NCBI GenBank assembly: GCA_002355495.1
Contig: AP017424.1
Span: forward strand, 2,976,001-3,040,000
DNA from: Streptomyces laurentii
Lineage (GTDB): Bacteria; Actinomycetota; Actinomycetes; Streptomycetales; Streptomycetaceae
DNA: 64,000 nucleotides
Direction: 5' to 3'
The notes under the pieces are model-generated. The model did not search any database. It was not told the origin of the DNA and was given only the letters and a program-made list of their open reading frames with translations. Positions 17,596 through 24,967 of the stretch are shown piece after piece (positions within the stretch are counted from its first letter, which is position 1; every line of letters begins with the position of its first letter). A program made the translations under genes and the position numbers.

Positions 17596-17665
17596 CCGGC
17601 CCGGCCCGGGGGGGAGGGCTCGGGGCTCGGGGGGCTCGGGGTCCGGGGGAGTCCGGGTGGGGACA

Positions 17666-17716
17666 CGCGAAGGGCGTGAAAGCCGTGACAGGGGTACGGC
17701 TTTCACGCCCTTCGCG
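17666..17716. terminator. 21-bp perfect hairpin between convergent genes
   Basis: Arms 17666-17686 and 17696-17716 (starting CGCGAAGGGCGTGAAAGCCGT) with a 9-nt loop. It lies 70 nt after the lipoprotein stop and 58 nt beyond the stop of the facing acetyltransferase gene, so it can serve both strands. Confidence 0.8.
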
Positions 17717-17760
17717 TCTCGCGTGTCGCGTTTCGCGTGTCGCGTGTCGCGTGTTTCGTG
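17712..17760. repeat. Seven-base tandem repeat, seven copies
   Basis: Unit TCGCGTG repeated seven times (units 1, 3 and 7 differ by one or two bases) directly after the terminator stem and ending 14 nt from the stop of the acetyltransferase gene. Non-coding. Looks like slipped-strand expansion of the end of the stem. Confidence 0.7.
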
Positions 17761-17774
17761 CTTCCCGGGCCGGC

Positions 17775-18524
17775 TCAGAGGCGGTGGCGGACCCAGATGT
17801 TCGGCTCGACGTAGACGGCGAAGCCGCCCGTGGTGTCGCAGTGCACCGGAATCAGGGCGCCGGGGACCTCGACCGGGCCGTCGGTGTCGAACGCCAGGCC
17901 CGTCCACTCGCGCCACTGCGCCAGCGAACCGCCGATGGTCATGGAGGCCGGTGCCACCTTCTCCACCGTGCCGCCCGCGCGGACGTGGACGCGCAGCCAC
18001 GGGTCGTGCGGCAGACCGTCCGACTCGCGGGTGCGGAACGCGTACTCGTGGATGGAGGAACGCGCCTCCAGGTGCTTGCCGTTGGGGCGCACCGGAGCGA
18101 TCAGGTCGCCGAAGCCGAGACGCTGGGCGTTGGCGCGCATCGCCGCCAGCATGCGGTGCGAGATGCCGTGGCCGAGCGCGCTCGTGTCCACGGTGATCTC
18201 GATCGCGCTGACGGTGTCCGGCTCGCGCTTGAGCCGCTGGTCCGAGAAGGCCCAGAGGAGCACCTGGTCCCATCCGGTGTCCGGCAGTTCGCCGCGCCCC
18301 TCGGCCGCGAGCCGGAACGGGACGCTGAAGCCGCGGGCGACGACCGGGCCGTCCGCCCCGTCGGTGGCGACGAGGACGTACTCGGGGAACTCGGAAACGA
18401 TCCGGCCGATGTACGCCCAGCCGACCGGGTCGTTCATCATGAACTCCGGCCAGAGATCCTTCATGCCCCACAGCTTGCCCTGGAGTGCGGGGCGTTCGGC
18501 GAGAGTCGTGATGCGCAGGTCCAT
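17775..18524 (-). CDS. GNAT-type N-acetyltransferase-like protein
   Basis: 249 residues from MDLRITTLAERPALQ. The middle holds a GNAT-like region: a strand YVLVATDGADGPVVARGFSV, and AIEITVDTSALGHGISHRMLAAMRANA, where GHGISHRML resembles the acetyl-CoA pyrophosphate loop (Q/RxxGxG/A) but lacks the usual Arg/Gln. The C-terminal half is beta-rich and ends PNIWVRHRL. The ATG at 18524 has no clear ribosome-binding site and the frame is open upstream, so the start is moderately certain. Substrate unknown. Confidence 0.65.
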   Translation of the reverse strand: MDLRITTLAERPALQGKLWGMKDLWPEFMMNDPVGWAYIGRIVSEFPEYVLVATDGADGPVVARGFSVPFRLAAEGRGELPDTGWDQVLLWAFSDQRLKREPDTVSAIEITVDTSALGHGISHRMLAAMRANAQRLGFGDLIAPVRPNGKHLEARSSIHEYAFRTRESDGLPHDPWLRVHVRAGGTVEKVAPASMTIGGSLAQWREWTGLAFDTDGPVEVPGALIPVHCDTTGGFAVYVEPNIWVRHRL

Positions 18525-18574
18525 GCGCCGCAGGGTAATAGCGGGGCCATGACCAGGTAAAACGATTATTCGAT

Positions 18575-18612
18575 GGTGCCCCGGGGCCGGTGACGTCCGG
18601 CCCCGGGGCACC
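18575..18612. terminator. Terminator of the biosynthetic operon
   Basis: Perfect 16-bp stem (GGTGCCCCGGGGCCGG, 18575-18590, and complement 18597-18612) with loop TGACGT, 53 nt past the last stop of the leftward operon (18665). A competing 11-bp pairing (GTGACGTCCGG at 18590-18600 with 18630-18640) overlaps it, so two exclusive folds are possible. Confidence 0.7.
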
Positions 18613-18664
18613 GGCCGGACGCCACCGGCCCGGACGTCACGGCCCGGGTGTCGCCCCACCGGGG

Positions 18665-18898
18665 TCACACACGCGCCATCCGGCGCTCCGCGGCGCCCAC
18701 GGGGGTGTCCTCCGTCAAGGGGTGGGCGTAGCGGCGGAAGCCACGGACGTGCTCGGCCCGGTGGAGCGCTCCCCGGTACAGGAGCATGCCGTGCACCGTG
18801 GTGCCGTCGTCGCGCCAGCACACGAGCGGGATGCGGTGGGCGTCTCCCTCGTCGGTGACGAACAGGGCGACATGGCCGTCGGCCGGCAGCAGGCTCAT
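18665..18898 (-). CDS. Small protein coupled to the racemase-like gene
   Basis: 77 residues, last gene of the leftward operon. Its ATG overlaps the stop of the preceding gene (ATGA), which supports it being real. Sequence begins MSLLPADGHVALFVTDEG and includes IPLVCWRDDGTTVHGMLLY and RGFRRYAHPL, which suggests a small beta barrel or half-barrel. No known family recognised. Coupling implies a role in the same pathway, possibly as a partner of the racemase-like protein. Confidence 0.7.
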   Translation of the reverse strand: MSLLPADGHVALFVTDEGDAHRIPLVCWRDDGTTVHGMLLYRGALHRAEHVRGFRRYAHPLTEDTPVGAAERRMARV

Positions 18899-19704
18899 GC
18901 CGCGCCGCCGGAGGGCTCGGCGGCGAACAGGCGGCCGTATCCGGTGACGGAGCGCGCGGCCTCGGCCGCGCCGGCCAGGTGCAGAGCGTGCCAGAACAGC
19001 ACCTGGTTGGCGGTCAGGACCGCCATGCCGGTCTCCTGTTCCAGGGCATCGATGACACCGACGGCGCGGATGCCGTTGCCGGCGACCAGGACGGCGTCGG
19101 GACGGTGCTCGGCGACGGTGGAACGGATCCACTCCGCCAGCGCCTCGGGAGTGATCAGCTTCTGGTTGCTGGGCAGTCCGCAGGGGCCGTGGTGGACGAC
19201 CTCGAATCCCTGCTTGGTGAAGTAGTCGGCGCCGAGCGCGGAGAGTTCGTCGTCGAACCACGGGGGGTTGACGAGGGCGATACGGCGGGCCCCGAGGGCG
19301 GTGAAGCCGGCGACGGCCGCGACGGTGGTGCCGGTGAGCGGAAGGCCGCGGGTGTACGCGGCGAGCCGGTCGAACAGCTCCTTCTCGCCGTCGGCTCCCA
19401 GGACGTAGGCGGAGCTGGTGAAGCCGAGGGCGATCACGTCGAGCGGGGAGGCGGCGAGCAGCTCGACCGCCTGGTCGATGTGCGGGGCTTCCACGAAGGC
19501 GCGGACCGGGTCATGGGGGATCTTCGGGTCCATCTCGCCGCCCGGGCGCATCGCGCCGAAGTGGACGCGCGAACCGTGCACGAACACGTCGTCGGGGGCG
19601 ATGGCCTGGAACTCCGACTCGGGGCCGACGTCCGCGTGCGGAACGACCACGCCGATGCGGGCCCGTGCCTCCCAGCCGTCCTTTTGGGGTCGGATGCCGC
19701 TCAT
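18895..19704 (-). CDS. Asp/Glu racemase / maleate isomerase-like protein lacking both Cys
   Basis: 269 residues with the two-domain layout of maleate cis-trans isomerases and arylmalonate decarboxylase: ARIGVVVPHADVGPESEF at the N-terminus, DVIALGFTSSAYVLG where the first catalytic Cys normally stands (CTSxS), and VLVAGNGIRAVGVIDALE, then LTANQVLFWHAL where the second is expected (SCTNLR). The positions read Phe and Gly, while the Thr-Ser anion-hole pair is kept. So isomerase or decarboxylase chemistry by Cys looks impossible, and another role (C-C or C-N lyase, binding) is likely. AAAGGAGA precedes the ATG. Fifth-from-left gene of the operon. Confidence 0.75.
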   Translation of the reverse strand: MSGIRPQKDGWEARARIGVVVPHADVGPESEFQAIAPDDVFVHGSRVHFGAMRPGGEMDPKIPHDPVRAFVEAPHIDQAVELLAASPLDVIALGFTSSAYVLGADGEKELFDRLAAYTRGLPLTGTTVAAVAGFTALGARRIALVNPPWFDDELSALGADYFTKQGFEVVHHGPCGLPSNQKLITPEALAEWIRSTVAEHRPDAVLVAGNGIRAVGVIDALEQETGMAVLTANQVLFWHALHLAGAAEAARSVTGYGRLFAAEPSGGAA

Positions 19705-19733
19705 CTGCTGTCTCCTTTGCCTGTTCGGAGGGG

Positions 19734-19764
19734 ACGGCCGCCGCCGGGGTCGGACGGCGGCCGT
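19734..19764. other. Hairpin inside the biosynthetic operon
   Basis: Perfect 10-bp stem ACGGCCGCCG/CGGCGGCCGT with an 11-nt loop in the 85-nt gap between the transglutaminase-like and racemase-like genes. It is followed by a near-copy of CGGAGGGGACGG, giving a short direct repeat. It could attenuate or stabilise the operon transcript. Confidence 0.5.
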
Positions 19765-19789
19765 TCGGAGGGGACGGTCGCCGCCGCGG

Positions 19790-20476
19790 TCAGCGGGCGG
19801 CTTCGGCGGCCAGGGAGCCGCCGCGGACGGTGCCGGTGCCCGCGGTGTCGAGAAAACCGGGGTGCTTGCGGCGCATGTTCGCCATGACGAAGTCGTAGGG
19901 GACGTCGTCGAAGCCGCCGTGGTCGGTGAGGAACTCCATGTTCTGCCGGCCGTCGTCGTCGAAGGGGTGGTGGAGGCTGTCGGCGGTGCCGTCGAAGTCG
20001 AGCGGCTTCATCCCGTACAGCCGGCACAGGATCTTGTTGAAGACCGGCGTGGCCTTGACCCAGGCGCCGTTCAGGTGAACGGAGTTGAGGCCGTGGAAGA
20101 AGACGTCACCGCCGATGTGGGCCCGCAGCCGGTCGGAGGCGAGGTGGTTGCGCACGTCGCCGTAGTGGACGCGGGCGGGGATGCCCACGGCGCGGCAGGC
20201 CGCCGCGTACAGGGCGGACTTGTGCAGGCAGAAACCCTTGAGGGTGTCGGCGGTGTGGCTGGCCTTGAGTCCCTGCGGGGACAGGTCGGCTCCGTAGACC
20301 TCGTAGAACACGTCGTCGCGGACGGCGTGGTAGAGCTCGACGGCCAGCTGCCGCTTGTCGGCGGCGCGGTCGGTGACGGCGTCGTCGACGAAGCGCTGGA
20401 CGGCGTCGGTGTCGTAGTCGAGGAAGTCGGTGGGCGCGGTGAGCCGCCGCAGTTCCTCGGGGCTGAGTGCGTTCAA
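19790..20476 (-). CDS. Transglutaminase-like cysteine enzyme
   Basis: 228 residues. The core has the transglutaminase Cys in GFCLHKSALYAAACRAVG (Cys83), followed by IPARVHYGDVRNHL and the His-containing FFHGLNSVHLNGAWVKATPVFN. The third residue of the triad, usually an Asp after Trp-Val, is not obvious (WVKATP), as in many bacterial members. In natural-product pathways such enzymes (e.g. AdmF of andrimid) form amide bonds from carrier-bound acyl groups, which would fit a neighbouring carrier protein; this is inference. Starts at a TTG with AAGGAG six bases upstream; 25 nt after the dehydrogenase gene. Confidence 0.75.
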   Translation of the reverse strand: MNALSPEELRRLTAPTDFLDYDTDAVQRFVDDAVTDRAADKRQLAVELYHAVRDDVFYEVYGADLSPQGLKASHTADTLKGFCLHKSALYAAACRAVGIPARVHYGDVRNHLASDRLRAHIGGDVFFHGLNSVHLNGAWVKATPVFNKILCRLYGMKPLDFDGTADSLHHPFDDDGRQNMEFLTDHGGFDDVPYDFVMANMRRKHPGFLDTAGTGTVRGGSLAAEAAR

Positions 20477-20501
20477 GGGAACTCCTTCGTCGGTGTGCGG
20501 C

Positions 20502-21650
20502 TCACAGGCCCAGGAGAGAGGCGATGCGGTTGCGCTGGATCTCGCTGGTGCCGGAGTAGATGGTTCCGGCGACGGCGTTGCGGATGTCGCGTTCCAGACC
20601 GGTGGCCGTGAGATAGCCCTGGCCGCCGAAGATCTGGACGGCGTCGAGGGCCGTCCGCTTGTTGGCCTCGCTGACCACGGTCTTGGTCGCGGCGATGTCG
20701 ATCGCGGCGTCCTGGCCGGCCTCCACCTTGGCCCCGGTGTCCGTCAGCCACTTGCGGGCGGTCTCCACGGCGATCTTCATGTCCGCGATCTTGTGCGAGA
20801 CGCCCTGGAACGCGCCGATGGGTGCGCCGAACTGGCGGCGGGACTTGGCGTGGGCGAGGACGCGTGCGAGGCGGTGCTCCATCTCGCCGAGCGTCAGGGA
20901 GAAGGAGAAGAGGATCTCCCGCTTCATCACGTGGTCGAGGATCAGGAAGCCGGCGCCCTCCTGGCCGATGCGGCGGGAGGCGGGCACGCGCAGTTTGTCG
21001 AAGGTGACCGCGCTGAGGGGCGAGGTACGCAGCCCCATCTTGGACAGCGGTTCGCCGACGGTCAGACCGGGGGTGTCGCGCTCGACGAGGAAGACGCTCA
21101 GGCCGAACGGGCCGGGCTTGCCGGTGCGGACGTAGAGCAGGAAGAGGTCGGCGATGGGGGCGTTGGTGATGAACATCTTGCCGCCGTCGATGACGTAGTC
21201 GTCGCCGTCGCGGGTGGCGGTGGTGGAGATGTTCAGGGCGTCGGAGCCGTTGTCGGGCTCGGTGATGGCGTGCGCGGTGATCAGCTCGCCGCTGATGATG
21301 GCGGGCAGGAAGCGGGACTTCAGCTCCTCGGAGCCGAACGCCTGAAGCGGCACGCCGACGCTGACGATCTGCGTGGAGGCGGTGAAGCCGAGGCCGGCGT
21401 CGCGGCAGGCGTGTCCGAAGCCCCGCAAGGCGCGCATCGTGTCGGTCAGGGTGCCGCCGTGGCCGCCGTACCGCGCCTCGAACGGGACGCCGAGCAGGCC
21501 CGAGCGCTGGACGATCTTCCACTTCTCCCAGGGGAACTCCTCGCGGGCGTCCCACTGTTCGACGTCCTGGTTGAGCTCCTCGGTCCAGGCGTCGGTGAGG
21601 GTTACGTAGGGGTCCGGTACGGTGCCGGCGGTCCGCGGTGCGGGGATCAT
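20502..21650 (-). CDS. Acyl-CoA (acyl-ACP) dehydrogenase family flavoprotein
   Basis: 382 residues with the full fold: GGHGGTLTDTMRALRGFG, FAD-binding AHAITEPDNGSDA and MFITNAPIADLF, the QFGAPIGAFQGVSHKIADM block and FGGQGYLTATGLERDIRNA. At the canonical catalytic-base position (YEGT in MCAD) the protein has YSGT (Ser366); Glu245 in MKREILFS aligns with the relocated base of isovaleryl- and long-chain-type enzymes. In a cluster with a carrier protein it more likely desaturates an aminoacyl-carrier thioester than a CoA ester, by analogy with prolyl-carrier dehydrogenases. ATG at 21650 with GGAAGG upstream is preferred over a GTG at 21674. Confidence 0.85.
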   Translation of the reverse strand: MIPAPRTAGTVPDPYVTLTDAWTEELNQDVEQWDAREEFPWEKWKIVQRSGLLGVPFEARYGGHGGTLTDTMRALRGFGHACRDAGLGFTASTQIVSVGVPLQAFGSEELKSRFLPAIISGELITAHAITEPDNGSDALNISTTATRDGDDYVIDGGKMFITNAPIADLFLLYVRTGKPGPFGLSVFLVERDTPGLTVGEPLSKMGLRTSPLSAVTFDKLRVPASRRIGQEGAGFLILDHVMKREILFSFSLTLGEMEHRLARVLAHAKSRRQFGAPIGAFQGVSHKIADMKIAVETARKWLTDTGAKVEAGQDAAIDIAATKTVVSEANKRTALDAVQIFGGQGYLTATGLERDIRNAVAGTIYSGTSEIQRNRIASLLGL

Positions 21651-21730
21651 GTCTGCTGCCTTCCGGTACGTCACTGGTCGGGGCCGGGGCCCGCGCCGCG
21701 TGGAGCGGGGCGGGCCCTGGTGCGCGTCAC

Positions 21731-22105
21731 TCAGTACTGGGAGAAGCCGTCGGCGGACAGCGTGTGCTTCTCGTCGCCGCGCAGGGCCGGGCTGAAGACG
21801 GAGACGAGTCTCAGGTCCTCGTCGTCGGAGGCGATGAGGTAGTGGGCGTCGTTCTCGTTGAGGGCGTAGATGGTGCCCTCGGTGATCTTGTAGCGCTCGC
21901 CCGAGGCGGTGACGACCTCGCCGGAACCGCCGGTGCAGTAACAGGCCTCAAGGTGGCGGCGGTACTGCAGGGCGCTCGACGTGCCCTTGCGGACGACGGT
22001 CTCGCAGACGGTGAAGCCCATGCCGTCGGCCTCGGTGAGCAGACGGTGGCTGGTGCCGTTGCCCCACTGGATGGGGGCGAACTCGTTGGTGCTGCGAACG
22101 ATCAT
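21731..22105 (-). CDS. Ectoine-synthase-like cupin (EctC family), without ectAB
   Basis: 124 residues closely following the EctC layout: MIVRS start, SHRLLTEADGMGFTVCETVV, then YRRHLEACYCTGGSGEVV, GTIYALNENDAHYLIAS and LRLVSVFSPALRGDEKHT. EctC closes a ring by condensing an N-acetyl group with an amine (N-acetyl-diaminobutyrate to ectoine) in an iron-dependent cupin barrel. No ectA, ectB or ectD lies in the window, and the neighbours are carrier-protein enzymes, so the substrate is probably not the ectoine precursor; a cyclodehydration giving a cyclic amidine or imine is my guess. AAGGAG stands 7 nt from the ATG. Confidence 0.85.
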   Translation of the reverse strand: MIVRSTNEFAPIQWGNGTSHRLLTEADGMGFTVCETVVRKGTSSALQYRRHLEACYCTGGSGEVVTASGERYKITEGTIYALNENDAHYLIASDDEDLRLVSVFSPALRGDEKHTLSADGFSQY

Positions 22106-22148
22106 GACAATCTCCTTGTGTGGACGGGGTGTTCGGAGGATCCGTGTC

Positions 22149-22406
22149 TCAGGCGGCGGTCTTCGTGGCGCTCTCGACGAAGGCCGACATGGCGGCGATG
22201 CTGCGGAAGTTGTCGGGGTTCAGCGGGATGTCGTCGATCGGGATGACGTAGGTCCGCGACAGGTGCGACACGACGCGGACCACGCCCAGGCTGTCGACGA
22301 CGCCGCTGTCGATGAGGTCGTAGTCGGTGGTCAGGTCGGCACTGTCCTCGCCGTCGAGGAACTCGGTGACGATGTAGCCGCGTATGTCGTCCGCCAGGGA
22401 GGTCAT
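22149..22406 (-). CDS. Acyl/peptidyl carrier protein
   Basis: 85 residues with the four-helix carrier layout. The phosphopantetheine attachment Ser is in DSGVVDSLGVVR; helix III follows in DDIPLNPDNFRSIAAMSAFV. It begins with an ATG that overlaps the stop of the adenylation gene (ATGA), so ligase and carrier are made together, which points to the carrier as the acceptor of the activated acid. Confidence 0.85.
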   Translation of the reverse strand: MTSLADDIRGYIVTEFLDGEDSADLTTDYDLIDSGVVDSLGVVRVVSHLSRTYVIPIDDIPLNPDNFRSIAAMSAFVESATKTAA

Positions 22407-23881
22407 GCGGGATTTCCCTTCTGTCGTGTCGCCTTGATGAGGTTGCGGTCGGGTTTCCCCGTGGTCGTGCGCGGCAGCGGGCTGTCGCCGACGTGCACGG
22501 AGGAAGGAATGGCGTGGCGGGGCAGCCGCGCCGCGCTGTGCGAACGCAGGCGCAGGGAGGTCAGCGACGTACCGGGCCGACGGGTCACCTGCGCGTGCAG
22601 CCGGTAGCCGGCCTCGGTGTCGGGGATCGCCACGACGGCGGCCTCGGCCACATCGGGGTGGGCCGCCAGGACGTTCTCGACTTCCTGGACGTTGGTGCGT
22701 ACGCCGCGGACCTTGACCTGGAAGTCGGTACGGCCTTGCAGCCAGAACAGTCCGTCCAGGTCCCGGGTGACGAGGTCGCCGGTGCGGTAGAAGACCTCGC
22801 TCCCGCCGTCGGGGGCGGGGACGAAGACGCCTTCGTTGCGGGAGCGCTGCAGGTATCCACGCGTCTGGAACGGTGTCGTCACCAGGAGTTCACCGCTGCC
22901 GGGGCCATGGACGATCCCGCCGTCGGCGTCGAGCAGCAGGGCCCGGGTGCCGGGCAACGGGCGGCCGATGGGGGTCCGTTCGCCGGCGTGGGCGGGATCG
23001 GCGTCGTGGATGAAGCTGTCGTTGGTCTCGGTGCAGCCGAAGACGTTGTGGAAGCCGGCGGAGGGGAAGGCCGTGCCGAGCCGGCGCAGCAGCGCTTCCG
23101 GCATCGCGTCCCCGGTGAAGATCACCGTACGGACGTGCGGGTGGACGGCTCCTTCCTGGGTGAGCAGCCGGTGCAGCATGGGCACGCCTTGGACGAACGT
23201 GACCTCGTGGCGGGCCAGCAGGTCCTGTAAATGCCGGGCGTCGGTGCTCAGTTCCGCCTCGACGAGGACGGCGCGGGCACCCAGGCGCAGCGCGGTCCAC
23301 ACGTCGAGCAGGGACAGGTCGAAGTTCAGGGGGGCGTAGCTGAGCAGGGTGTCCCGCTCGGTGAGACGGAACCGGTCGGCCGCCCAGCCGGCGAAGCGGG
23401 CGAAGCCCTCGGCCGGGATGGGCACGATCTTCGGGGTACCGGTGGAGCCCGAAGTGGTCAGCATCAGGGGCGCGGTCACGGGATCCGCGGCGTCGAAGCC
23501 CTCGGCGGCCCGCGGGTCGGCGGCGACCGGGACGATGTCGAGCGCCCCTTCGTCGTCGACGGTGAGCAGGGCGGAACAGCGGGCCTGCGCGGCGAGGGCC
23601 GCCCGGGCGGAGGCGCCCAGTTCGGGCGAGGGCGCCAGGACCGCGTAACCGGCCTTGAAAGCGCCGATGAGCAGGGCGATCGTGGCGGGTGTCTTGCGTG
23701 CCGGTACGCACAGCGGCTGCCGGCGGTCGAGCCCGCTCGCTTTCAGGGCGTCGGAGAGTTCTTCGGCGAGGGATGTCAGCCGGCGGTAGGTCACCCGCCG
23801 CTCGCCGTGGATCAGGGCCACCTGATCGGGTCGGAGCCGGGCGTGCGTGGTCAGCACGTCCAGAAAGTTCGATGACGGCAC
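22403..23881 (-). CDS. Free-standing adenylation domain (aminoacyl-carrier ligase)
   Basis: 492 residues with adenylation core motifs in order: LMLTTSGSTGTPK (A3), FDLSLLDVWTAL (A4), NVFGCTETND (A5), GELLVTTPFQTRGYL (A6), YRTGDLVTRDLDG (A7), GRTDFQVKVRGVR (A8) and LPRTTTGKPDRN (A10 Lys). The A4 Asp that binds the alpha-amino group in amino-acid-activating domains is present (D-L-S-L-L), and the sequence around it resembles the DltA/single-domain ligases; the substrate is probably an amino acid but cannot be named. GTG start with GGAGGAATT directly upstream. First gene of the seven-gene operon. Confidence 0.85.
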   Translation of the reverse strand: MPSSNFLDVLTTHARLRPDQVALIHGERRVTYRRLTSLAEELSDALKASGLDRRQPLCVPARKTPATIALLIGAFKAGYAVLAPSPELGASARAALAAQARCSALLTVDDEGALDIVPVAADPRAAEGFDAADPVTAPLMLTTSGSTGTPKIVPIPAEGFARFAGWAADRFRLTERDTLLSYAPLNFDLSLLDVWTALRLGARAVLVEAELSTDARHLQDLLARHEVTFVQGVPMLHRLLTQEGAVHPHVRTVIFTGDAMPEALLRRLGTAFPSAGFHNVFGCTETNDSFIHDADPAHAGERTPIGRPLPGTRALLLDADGGIVHGPGSGELLVTTPFQTRGYLQRSRNEGVFVPAPDGGSEVFYRTGDLVTRDLDGLFWLQGRTDFQVKVRGVRTNVQEVENVLAAHPDVAEAAVVAIPDTEAGYRLHAQVTRRPGTSLTSLRLRSHSAARLPRHAIPSSVHVGDSPLPRTTTGKPDRNLIKATRQKGNPA

Positions 23882-24051
23882 AATTCCTCCGATTCAGAAC
23901 ATGACTGAGCAATCACACCGAAGGGGGAAGAGCGAGAGTGTGGCGCATGAGCGGCGCCGAAGGAGCTGAAGGAGCTGAAGCTGATCCGCGGAACCCGGCA
24001 TACGCCTGACCGGCTGATCTTCACCGGTTCCGCTCGTTCGATCTGTCACCA

Positions 24052-24087
24052 ACTTTAGCCGAGATAGATGCTTCGTCAAGCATGTAT
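24052..24087 (-). promoter_or_regulatory. Promoter of the biosynthetic operon with MarR-type operator
   Basis: On the minus strand TTGACG (complement of 24074-24079), a 16-nt spacer and TAAAGT (complement of 24052-24057) form a sigma-70-like promoter 170 nt upstream of the adenylation gene. The -35 is embedded in an imperfect palindrome on the plus strand, GCTTCGTCAAGCATGTAT (24070-24087), whose inner part ATGCTT-N4-AAGCAT is symmetric. A related sequence occurs before marR at 24868-24885 (GCTT, A and CATGTAT shared at identical spacing), so both are likely operators of the MarR protein. Confidence 0.6.
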
Positions 24088-24214
24088 CCCCTTTCCTCTC
24101 CGTGACGCACACCACGCGACCGCGGTCGTTTGAACGCCTCGCACCCGAGGAACCGTTAGGGGTCGCGTTCGAGCCGTCTGTCACGGCCGGCGTACGGGCA
24201 CGACAGGGCCTACT

Positions 24215-24253
24215 GGGGGCCTACCGGGGGCCGCTGGGGGGCGTGGGGGGGGG
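24215..24253 (+). other. G-quadruplex-prone run between marR and the operon promoter
   Basis: Four long G-tracts (5, 5, 6 and 9 G) with loops of 6, 5 and 3 nt on the plus strand. It lies in the 503-bp gap 23882-24384, which has no credible gene: from left to right it holds the operon leader, promoter/operator (24052-24087), this G-rich run, and the marR terminator (24313-24338). Confidence 0.5.
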
Positions 24254-24312
24254 CGCTTGCGGCGTGGCGGCAGCCGGCCGCCCGTACGCGTCCGGCTTCC
24301 GCACACACGAAA

Positions 24313-24338
24313 GGGGCCACCCCGTCAGGGGCGGCCCC
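24313..24338 (-). terminator. Terminator of the MarR gene
   Basis: GGGGCC-A-CCCC / GGGG-C-GGCCCC hairpin (one A-C mismatch, loop GTCA), 47 nt beyond the minus-strand stop at 24385. It separates marR from the following operon on the same strand. Confidence 0.55.
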
Positions 24339-24384
24339 TCCCCCACCCCCGGAGGGGCGGGCCGGTCACGCGGACCGGCAGTTC

Positions 24385-24831
24385 TCAGAGAGCACTGCGC
24401 AACGACTGGACGGTGCCGGTCAGTTCGGGGTCGGCGCCGGCGGCGTTCAACGCCGCACTGAGGACCTCGGCATAGGTACCGCGCGCGTCGGCGTAGCGCC
24501 CCTTCCCCGAATCGGTGATGACGGCATAGACACCGCGCTTGTCATTGGGGCAGAAGTCGCGGGCGACGAATCCGGCCGAGAAGAGCCGGCCCACCAGGCG
24601 GGTCACCGAGCTCTGCCCGAGCCCGACCTTCTCGGCGAGCTCCTGCATGCGCAGCGCGCCGTCCTCGGCCCGGACGAGGCACTCCAGAGCGCGGAACTCG
24701 GAGAGCCCCACTCCGTGCTTGCGCTGCAGAGCCTGGGTGAGCTGGCGCTCCACATGTGCGTGCAGGCTGAGGACTCTCCCCCACATGGCCTGATCGGACG
24801 ACGCGGCCGACACCTTGGCGATCGTGGTCAT
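24385..24831 (-). CDS. MarR-family regulator of the biosynthetic island
   Basis: 148 residues with the winged helix of MarR proteins: LSEFRALECLVRAEDGALRMQ (residues ~48-68), recognition helix GLGQSSVTRLVGRLF, wing FVARDFCPNDKRGVYAVITDSG, and long N- and C-terminal dimer helices. ATG at 24831 (GAGGGAG 7 nt upstream) removes a long unrelated in-frame extension. A MarR-type site lies 37-54 nt before the start and another at the operon promoter; autoregulation and control of the operon are inferred. A Cys (FCPNDKR) in the wing could sense oxidants or electrophiles. Confidence 0.85.
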   Translation of the reverse strand: MTTIAKVSAASSDQAMWGRVLSLHAHVERQLTQALQRKHGVGLSEFRALECLVRAEDGALRMQELAEKVGLGQSSVTRLVGRLFSAGFVARDFCPNDKRGVYAVITDSGKGRYADARGTYAEVLSAALNAAGADPELTGTVQSLRSAL

Positions 24832-24867
24832 GAAGCAGCTCCCTCTCAGCGGCGCGTTGACAACAAC

Positions 24868-24885
24868 ATACATGTTCATGCAAGC
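24868..24885. promoter_or_regulatory. Second MarR-type operator, upstream of marR
   Basis: ATACATGTTCATGCAAGC; its complement, GCTTGCATGAACATGTAT, matches the site at 24070-24087 at GCTT, at the A ten bases in and at CATGTAT. It lies between marR (leftward) and the rightward deaminase arm, so one bound dimer could control both. A TTGACA sequence (24857-24862) is next to it. Confidence 0.6.
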
Positions 24886-24967
24886 TTCCACCGGATACCA
24901 GGGTTCTGCGACGGGATCTCTTGGTTGTCTGGAAGTTGCACGTACAAACAAACACTTGGGGGGCTCC

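Noticed and set aside
21731..22105. An ectoine biosynthesis cluster.
   Set aside because: Only an EctC-like gene is present; ectA, ectB and ectD are absent and the neighbours handle carrier-bound acids.
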